Assembly (NCBI GenBank): GCA_026770585.1
Contig: MU646734.1
Coordinates: 259,305-279,790 of the forward strand
Reading direction: 5' to 3'
Length of the DNA stretch: 20,486 nt
Source: Baffinella frigidus
Lineage: Eukaryota > Cryptophyceae > Cryptomonadales > Baffinellaceae
Part shown: piece after piece, positions 14,781 through 20,486 of the stretch
Layout of the letters: each line of letters starts with the position of its first letter
Numbering within the stretch: position 1 is the first letter of the stretch
Notes under the pieces: model-generated
The model's input: the letters and a program-made list of their open reading frames with translations, nothing else
The model's database searches: none
Told to the model about the DNA's origin: nothing
Made by a program: the position numbers and the translations under genes

Positions 14781-16150
14781 GTCCCAAGCCCTAAGCCCAA
14801 AACCCTGAACCATAAACCCTAAACTCTAAATTCTAAACCCTGAACCCTCAACCCTAAACTCTAAATCCTAAGGTCTAAACCCTAAACCCTCAACCCTCAA
14901 CCCACAACCCAAACCCCTAAACCCTAAACCCTAAATCCTAAACCGTAAACCCTACACCTCAAATCCCACACCCTGCACCCTAAACCCTGAACCGTGAACC
15001 CTGAACCCTGAACCCTGAAAACTCAACTCTAAACACTAAACTCTAAACATTAAACACTCAAACCTGAACCCTAAACCCTAAACCCTAAACCCTAAACACT
15101 AAAAGCCTGATTGCTAAACCCCAACATTTAAGCCCGAAGACCTCAACACTAAACCCGAACCCCTGAACCCTGAACCCTAAACCCTAAACCCTAAAACCTC
15201 AAACCTAAAACCTAAACCCTACAAGATAAACCCTAGACCCTAAACCCTCAACCATAAACCCTAAACCCTCAACCCTCAACCCTAAACCCCACCTCCCAAA
15301 CCTCAACCTAAACCCTAAACCCTAAATCCTGAACACTAAACCCTCAACCCCGCACCTCAAACCCCAAACCCTCATCCCTAAACCCTAAACCTTAAATCCT
15401 AAACCCTATACACTTAACACTAAACACCAAACACTAAACACTAAACAGTACACATCAAACACTAAAAACTGATAAATAAACGCTGCACCTCAAGCCCCAG
15501 ACAGGGACGCTGCACCTCAAACCCTAGACCCTGAACACTTAACACTAATAAAAAAAACATTAAACAGTATACAGTCAACAGTAAACACTAAACACTAAAC
15601 ACTAAACACTGAACACTAAACACTAAACACTAAACATTGCACCACTAAACACTAAATCGTGAAAACTAAAACCTAAATCCTAAAACCTAAACCCTAAACC
15701 CTGAGCCCAAAACCCTGAACCCTTAACCCTAAAATCTAAACCCTAAACCTAAACCCTGAACCCCCACCCCTACAACGTACGCCCTAAGCCCTAAACACTA
15801 AACACTAAACACTAAACCCTAAACCCTAAACCCTAAACTTGAACCTCTAAACCCTAAACCCTACCACCTAAACCCTCAACCCTAGACCCCACGCCGTAAA
15901 CCCTCAACACTAAAACCTGAACACTGAACACTCAATACTGAACACTAAAAACTAAACACCAAGCCCTAACACTAAACCCCAAACCCTAAAAACCAAGCCC
16001 CAAACCCTAAACCGGGTTGAGGGTCAGGGTCTACGTTTAGGGTTGAGTAAACCATAAACCCTAAACCCCAATCCCTAAACATTAAACCCGAAACCCTCAA
16101 CCCTCCAGTACATAGACCCTGAACCCTGAACCCTAAACTCTCTGCCCTCA
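14781..16150 (-). repeat. 1.4-kb degenerate CCCTAAA array
   Basis: Long array of CCCTAAA with variants CCCTGAA, CCCTCAA and, between about 15410 and 15650, a homogeneous patch of CACTAAA. The C-rich strand is on plus, opposite to all blocks left of 11815. A short G-rich inversion lies near 16015-16045. No gene within it. Confidence 0.9.
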
Positions 16151-16430
16151 AGCCCCCCAGGGACACTCTCACACTTTCCTTACCGCTTGAAGCCGACAGA
16201 CACAGTTTGGCCGACGCGTACCGGCTAAGGCTACCAATCCGTTTTCAAGCACCAGCGATCGCCACCGATCAGTTGATTTGCACCAATAAACTGGCAGTTT
16301 GGGCCAGTTCGTGTGTTGAAAAACTGAAAAACTGACCCACACACCAGCCAGTCTCAGTTTTCTACAAAAGACCGGTGGTACTAATGAGACTGGCTGATTG
16401 GGTCTCGTCGGCCACACTAGGTGGTCGCAG
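16151..16430. other. Spacer with a hairpin
   Basis: CAGCCAGTCTCA at 16345-16356 pairs with TGAGACTGGCTG at 16385-16396. No gene supported. Confidence 0.45.
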
Positions 16431-16533
16431 AATAGAGTCAGGCAGTCCCAGGATATTGTCAAAAGGGGTCCCAGGATAGAGTCAGGAGGTCTCAGGATAG
16501 AGTCAGAAGGCCCCAGGATAGATAGAGTCAGGA
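16431..16533 (+). repeat. Tandem repeat, CCCAGGATAGAGTCAGG type
   Basis: Four to five units of about 26 bp, each containing CCAGGATA and GAGTCAGG, with length variation. Confidence 0.75.
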
Positions 16534-16604
16534 AATCGTGATGAGCAAAAGGCTCCTCAGAAGAAACAAAAGAGCGTTTCTGATCCTAGAAAAGTTGCCG
16601 CTGT

Positions 16605-16810
16605 AGAGCCAATGTGGTAGGACTTGGCCAAAGCAAACTTCGAAGTTGCGAGATTGCGAACTTCTAGATGGACTCTTTTGGACATGTAGTGTTTTAAATT
16701 CAAATTTTGCAGTACAAATCAGGTGTTTACTAATAATTACGGTCCATCTAGAAGTTCGCAATCTCGCAACTTCGAAGTTCGCTTTGGCCAAGTCCTACCA
16801 CATTGGCTTT
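16605..16810. mobile_element. Palindromic element family H (206 bp)
   Basis: Arms of about 69 bases are almost perfect complements: AGAGCCAATGTGGTAGGACT ... CTTCTAGATGGAC on the left and GTCCATCTAGAAGTTCGCAA ... CCACATTGGCTTT on the right, with an AT-rich loop of about 65 bases. No ORF. The near identity of the arms points to a young element or active homogenisation. Confidence 0.85.
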
Positions 16811-16928
16811 AACAGAAACTTCCTCACCTCAATCAAGAAGGGTTTGAGTCTGATGTGCTGTGTGTGCGTGTCTCGTATTTGCTGGCACCTCGCCCTTCCG
16901 TGGAAAGACTGGGCTGAACCACCGATGG

Positions 16929-17032
16929 TATCCCTTGAGTGACCATAAGGTGAATATTCACCCTAACTCGCCCTAGGCAGGTCCTAGGGCCCTACCGTAG
17001 GGCGTATGATCCTACTGGGCACTTAAGGGATA
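16929..17032. mobile_element. Small palindromic element
   Basis: Ends TATCCCTTGAGTG and CACTTAAGGGATA; TA on both sides would fit a TA duplication. Contains the perfect dyad GGTGAATATTCACC and CCTAGGGCCCTACCGTAGGG, reminiscent of families B and C. Confidence 0.6.
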
Positions 17033-17060
17033 GTTTACCCCCAAAAGGATCGCTCTCACA

Positions 17061-17181
17061 TACAGGGGTACCTCGCTCATAAGAAACCGCATCCTTCCTA
17101 GGACCACCATAGGGCCCTAGGCATAGGCCTACTGTAGGGTCCCAGGGGAAGGCTGTTTCGTGTGAGCGAGGTACCCCTGCA
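17061..17181 (-). mobile_element. Palindromic element family C, copy 2 (121 bp)
   Basis: Ends TACAGGGGTACCTCGCTCAT and GTGAGCGAGGTACCCCTGCA. The interior (CACCATAGGGCCCTAGGCAT) is the reverse complement of copy 1 at 4671-4791. Confidence 0.85.
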
Positions 17182-17347
17182 CCCAGGATTGCAAACCAAG
17201 AAAGACACCACAAAAAGGGTTTGAGCGATTCGTCTCGGGGAGGTCCTGTGATGACCGAGCCGAAGGTCCAACCACCATCGTTCCCCGAGTCTGTAACATT
17301 CTGTAATGATACACGGGGCAGATCTGAAGAGGCGCGTTAGGGCGCCA

Positions 17348-17431
17348 GTCACTAGATCCAAGGGCCTTGTCACTAGATCTAGGTGCCTAGTCACTAGATT
17401 TAGAGGGCCCGTCACTAGATCGAATGACTGG
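17348..17431 (+). repeat. 21-bp tandem repeat, 4 copies
   Basis: GTCACTAGAT starts at 17348, 17369, 17390 and 17411, an exact period of 21. The period is a multiple of three, so an open minus-strand frame with a 7-residue repeat exists, but nothing else supports coding. Confidence 0.85.
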
Positions 17432-17548
17432 ATATTCTGCCGACTTGGTAAACGAAGCAAGTCGCAGCCCAGGAGGGGCCCAGCTACCCCTGGGGTGCTC
17501 GCAAACAGGCAAATCCCTGGCTATTTACGGATGCTAAGTTGCCTGCAC

Positions 17549-17575
17549 CCTAGACCCTAGACCCTAAACCCTAAA
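17549..17575 (-). repeat. Short CCCTAAA patch
   Basis: CCCTAGACCCTAAACCCTAA. C-rich on plus, like the large array at 14781-16150. Confidence 0.7.
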
Positions 17576-17837
17576 CTACTACGTTGACCTCGCCTAGAGG
17601 TCCGCTCTCACCCCCGAGACGTCCACACACCACTTGCTTTCCTTCCCATCTCCCCCCCCCCCCCTGCCCCACCCCACGACGTCCCCAACCCCACACCATC
17701 CTCCCTCCTCTCCAGCCGCTTCCTGTGCCCGCCCTGCTCTCATCACTCCCAACAACGAGCCGTCCACGGACCACCTGCTCTCCACCCCCCTTCTCCGCCC
17801 CCCCTCTCCCCTTCCCGCCTCGCCTCCTCCTCCACGC

Positions 17838-19424
17838 CTACGCCGCGTCGTCCAGGAAGAGGCGCACGACCGCGCGCACCCTGATGCTCCCATCCGCGCG
17901 CACCGACTGCGCCTTCTCCGCCACCGTCACCGAGAAAAGGACGCCCTTAATCTCCTGGTCAGTCGGTGCGTCATCGCTTCCAATCTCGCTGACTTGGCGG
18001 AGGATCTTGTCGTTCTTGTCGAGGATGGAGAACGTCGCGTGCACCCTGCACTTGTCGATCCCCTTGGGCTCGAACGCAATGTATTGCGAGTCGGTTTTGT
18101 CAACCACTAGGACGCAACGCCCTGAGACCCCACCCCCGAAGGCATGCGTCTCGGACCTGAAGAAGGCGTCCCACCCGGCGATCTCCCAGCCGTCAGCGCG
18201 CCAGTTGAACACCCACGACGTCGGCGACGGCGCCGCGAGACGCAGTTCGCTCTCCGACACCGCCCTCAGCGCTGCATTCTCCTGCCACATGCCCTGCAGC
18301 TGCCGTGTTGCCGACTGGTGTCGCAGATGCGTCGCCTCCACGTGCGCGTCCATGCCCTTCCGCAGAAGGCGCGCGTCACACCCCGGGCATAAGCACGTGA
18401 CCTCCTCGTGCTCGCACTTCTCGCGGTGATAGCGCATAGTGCACCTCGCGTCCTGCACGCTGCAGCCCTCGTTCGGGCAATCGATATCCACAAGCGGGCA
18501 TACCTCATCGTGCTCCGCGAGCGACCGACGCTCCACCTGCTTCCTGCAGCCATTGCCGCACGGGACTTGGAGCCTGCCGCAGGTCGCATCGTGGTGGGCC
18601 AGATCCATCCGAAGCGGTGACTCCGTGCAGCCCTCGTTAGGGCACTTCACCGACGTCCACTGGCATTCCCCCAGGTGCGCAGCCAGCTCCCCCACCGATG
18701 CCTTCCACCTGCACCCCCCGTCCTTCTTGCGGTCCCCCTCCAAGCGAGCCACCAGGACGGGCTTGTTCCCTGCGATCTCCAGACCACGCTGCCGCAGCTC
18801 CTCCTTGAGCGCGTCGACCTTCATCGAGGCAGCTGGTGCGAGCTTGGCGCGCTTCGCAGCGGGGGGGGCTGCTGCCCCCTTCCCCTGCTCCGCCCCATGC
18901 TCGACCCGCAACTTCGCGATTATCCCTTCCAGCGGGCGGTTGCGCACCAGCTTGCTCTCGTCGCTCACCGGGCGCCGACACGCCGGGCACTTCTTCTGCT
19001 CCACCAGCGCCTTGCCGAAGCACCCTGGGTTGCAGCCAGGCAGGTTAGTCAGCCCACTTTGACAGTCGCCCCCGCCTTGCCTCGCCCCACCTTGACGGAG
19101 GTGCCAGAGGTGCCCCAGCAGCGTGACCAGAAGGAGAGGGCGGAGGAGAGAGAGGGGAGGGGAGGGCGGAGGAGTGAATGATGAGCAGACGGCGGTAGAG
19201 AGGGGGGACACACCTCGGCAGAAGCTGTGCCCCTCGGAGCAGCCGCTCGCCGGCTCCTGCATCACCCCGAAGCACAGCCCACAGACGCATTCTTCGCACT
19301 GCTCCTCCAGCCAGTCGGAGTCGATCCATCCGGCGACGGGAGGTCCTGCTCCTGCGCCACCACCCGCGCTCGCTCCGCCCGCCCCAGCCGCTGCCGCTGC
19401 CCCGCCCGCCCCAGCCCCCGACAT
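17838..19424 (-). CDS. TRAF-like RING E3 ubiquitin ligase (RING-SAP-zinc fingers-MATH-like)
   Basis: Two exons, 19424-19214 and 19024-17838, give 465 residues. Order: Ala/Gly-rich N-terminus (1-32); C3HC4 RING (Cys48, Cys51, Cys62, His66, Cys69, Cys72, Cys83, Cys86); a SAP-like helix pair near 138-168 (MKVDALKEELRQRGL), usually a nucleic-acid-binding module; TRAF-type Cys/His zinc fingers near 176-300; a short helical, perhaps coiled-coil, stretch near 305-332; a MATH/TRAF-C-like beta domain near 338-462. Expected role: ubiquitin transfer with target binding through the C-terminal half. Start: ATG 19424 is preferred because the upstream ATG at 19550 lies in a SINE-like repeat. A short upstream ORF may exist in the leader. 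Stop TAG 17840-17838. Architecture is clear; substrates are unknown. Confidence 0.85.
   Translation of the reverse strand: MSGAGAGGAAAAAGAGGASAGGGAGAGPPVAGWIDSDWLEEQCEECVCGLCFGVMQEPASGCSEGHSFCRGVSPLSTAVCSSFTPPPSPPLSLLRPLLLVTLLGHLWHLRQGGARQGGGDCQSGLTNLPGCNPGCFGKALVEQKKCPACRRPVSDESKLVRNRPLEGIIAKLRVEHGAEQGKGAAAPPAAKRAKLAPAASMKVDALKEELRQRGLEIAGNKPVLVARLEGDRKKDGGCRWKASVGELAAHLGECQWTSVKCPNEGCTESPLRMDLAHHDATCGRLQVPCGNGCRKQVERRSLAEHDEVCPLVDIDCPNEGCSVQDARCTMRYHREKCEHEEVTCLCPGCDARLLRKGMDAHVEATHLRHQSATRQLQGMWQENAALRAVSESELRLAAPSPTSWVFNWRADGWEIAGWDAFFRSETHAFGGGVSGRCVLVVDKTDSQYIAFEPKGIDKCRVHATFSILDKNDKILRQVSEIGSDDAPTDQEIKGVLFSVTVAEKAQSVRADGSIRVRAVVRLFLDDAA
19025..19213 (-). other. Intron within the RING (189 bp, frame-neutral)
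   Basis: Donor GAG|GTGTGT and acceptor CAACCCAG|GGTGC, with a branch-like CTGACTAAC about 20 bases before the AG. Removal restores HSFCRGCF, matching HSFCRACF in the RING fragment at 13282-13671. The length is 63 x 3 with no in-frame stop, so retention would add 63 residues and separate Cys69 from Cys72. Confidence 0.8.
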
Positions 19425-19513
19425 TCGATGGGTGACTTTTAGTTCGACTTCGGTTCGCGGGACAGGGAAACTGGAGGGAAAGTCATTTCGTTGACTTTCG
19501 GCGTGCACCAAGC

Positions 19514-19730
19514 AGTGAGCATGGGAGCGGTGTCGCATACCTTCACCCACCCCAACAGAGCCGCCCTGTATCCCCTCTTCACGAGCCTCTGCACTGGAGA
19601 GCTAAACGCGATCCGAAAGCAAAAATGCTTTCTCTGCAGATCCCTTCTACGGAACGGCGTGTCGTGGGGCTATGTTGGGCGAAATTAAAACCTAAAGGAC
19701 CTAAAAGGACCTGAAGGACCTAAAGGACCT
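19514..19730 (+). repeat. SINE-like repeat upstream of the TRAF-like gene
   Basis: Near full-length copy (AGTGAGCATGGGAGCGGTGT at its start), ending in a tail of four or five CCTAAAGGA-type units. It ends about 90 bases from the gene's ATG and could contain its promoter or leader. Confidence 0.75.
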
Positions 19731-19936
19731 AGAGCGGGTCTCTCATTAGTTGACACGATTCGGACCTCGAAAAGCAAATTAGTAACGAACAAAATGAGTC
19801 AACTTGTGTAGTAATTTTCATTGCGAAAAAAAAATCTTCATTTCAATGAAAATTACTACACAAGTTGACTCATTTTGTTCGTTACTAATTTGCTTGTCGA
19901 GGTCCGAATCGTGTCAACTAATGAGAGACCCGCTCT
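19731..19936. mobile_element. Palindromic element family I (206 bp)
   Basis: About 90-base arms, nearly perfect: AGAGCGGGTCTCTCATTAGT on the left, complement ending GAGACCCGCTCT on the right. Inside is CAATGAAAATTACTACACAA, the core shared with families L and E. TA on both sides of GAGCGGG...CCCGCTC fits a TA duplication. It is inserted at the tail of one SINE-like copy. Confidence 0.85.
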
Positions 19937-19981
19937 AAGCAAAAATGATTTTTCTGCAGATTTTTTCTATGTACATACGGA

Positions 19982-20179
19982 CCACACGAGGCTACCAAGG
20001 GGTATTTTTTTCTAAAAATACCCCTTGAGGCTACCCATGCGAACAGAATAAAACGGACTTTGAAATTTTTGTGGGGAAATGTGGGGACGTGCGACCGCTG
20101 AGCGGTCGGGGACGTGATCATTTCCCCACAAAAAAAATAAAGTCCGTTTTATTCTGTTCGCATGGATAGCCTCGTGTGG
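19982..20179. mobile_element. Palindromic element family J (198 bp)
   Basis: Ends CCACACGAGGCTA and TAGCCTCGTGTGG; inner arms CATGCGAACAGAATAAAACG and complement, then GTGGGGAAAT/ATTTCCCCAC. The left arm is longer than the right by 39 bases, explained by a nested insertion at 19997-20026 with its duplication. Confidence 0.85.
19988..20035. mobile_element. Nested 30-bp palindrome with a 9-bp target duplication
   Basis: AAGGGGTATTTTT...AAAATACCCCTT (19997-20026) is flanked by GAGGCTACC at 19988-19996 and 20027-20035. The right arm of the host palindrome carries only one counterpart (GGATAGCCTC), showing the uninterrupted state. Confidence 0.8.
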
Positions 20180-20242
20180 GAAAGGCGTGTCGTTGGGCCA
20201 TGTTGGGAGAAATCAAAACCTAAAGGACCTAAATGCTTTATT

Positions 20243-20486
20243 AAGGCTGACTTGGGTTCGGTGCGTGTAAGTGAGCATGGGAGCGGTATCGCATACCTTC
20301 ACCCACCCCAAGAGAACCACCCACTATCCCCTCCTCACGAGCCTCTGCACTGGAGAGCTGAATGCGATCCGAAAGCAAAAATGCTTTCTCTGCAGTCCTT
20401 TCTACGGAAGGGCGTGTCGTTGGGCCATGTTGGGAGAAATTAAAACCTAAATCGTTGGGCCATGTTGGGAGAAATTAAAACCTGAA
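20243..20486 (+). repeat. SINE-like repeat running off the window
   Basis: Near full-length copy from AAGGCTGACTTGGGTTCGGT. The 3' part TCGTTGGGCCATGTTGGGAG is duplicated at 20453, so the end is either a partial tandem copy or the start of another unit. Confidence 0.75.

Larger units (their letters stand above)
19937..20233 (+). repeat. SINE-like copy split by a palindrome
   Basis: AAGCAAAAATGATTTTTCTG, then the palindrome at 19982-20179, then AAGGCGTGTCGTTGGGCCAT and a CCTAAAGGA tail. The two sides together match one interrupted copy. Confidence 0.7.

Noticed and set aside
17129-17460. Minus-strand ORF with a DLVT heptad repeat
   Set aside because: Produced by the 21-bp tandem repeat and the family C palindrome; no protein features beyond the repeat.
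17584-18429. 281-codon plus-strand ORF
   Set aside because: Antisense shadow of the TRAF-like gene; low-complexity Pro/Ser/Arg composition and no domain, whereas the minus strand carries clear Cys/His motifs.
19424-19550. N-terminal extension of the TRAF-like protein from ATG 19550
   Set aside because: The first part of the extension is translated SINE-like repeat (from 19514), so the ATG at 19424 is the better start.

Overview
The window looks like a stretch of nuclear DNA from a GC-rich eukaryote, probably an alga or other protist. Evidence: many blocks of the heptamer TTTAGGG and its variants (the plant/green-algal telomere type, also known from some alveolates), a GT-AG intron with a good branch-point sequence, a RING/SAP/TRAF-type zinc-finger protein with a MATH-like C-terminus, and a very low density of intact genes. 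I cannot name the species. No prokaryotic operon, rRNA, tRNA or CRISPR array was seen.

Layout. 1-1835: telomere-type repeats, then a cluster of a dispersed repeat built round AAGTTGAC...GTCAACTT, interrupted by a 150-bp MITE. 2158-3739: two telomere-type blocks enclosing a conspicuously AT-rich island (about 2490-3455) full of broken protein-coding fragments of unknown origin. 3904-6505: palindromic elements of several families plus degenerate telomere-like arrays. 6506-8980: dispersed repeats, a 94-bp inverted repeat pair, variant telomere arrays, a duplicated exon-like piece and a lone first exon. 9263-11041: repeated fragments of one unknown protein family, next to palindromic elements. 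11806-12258: an unknown ORF. 12482-14432: SINE-like repeats and a RING gene fragment whose stop codon comes from such a repeat. 14781-16150: a 1.4-kb degenerate CCCTAAA array, opposite in polarity to the blocks on the left. 16605-17181: more palindromes. 17838-19424 (minus): the only convincing gene. 19514-20486: SINE-like copies invaded by palindromes, one with another palindrome nested inside it.

The only complete gene I would defend is the TRAF-like E3 ubiquitin ligase (two exons, 465 residues inferred). An intronless paralogous RING fragment lies about 4 kb away. The rest behaves like a subtelomeric or pericentromeric repeat sink: gene fragments cut off by telomere-like DNA, and about 14 large palindromic non-autonomous elements without any visible transposase.

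The most unusual signal is this palindromic population. In several families the two arms of one element match each other better than they match the same arm of a sister copy, so the arms appear to evolve together. Three otherwise different palindromes share a core close to ATGAAATTTACTACACA. All alignments here were made by eye.
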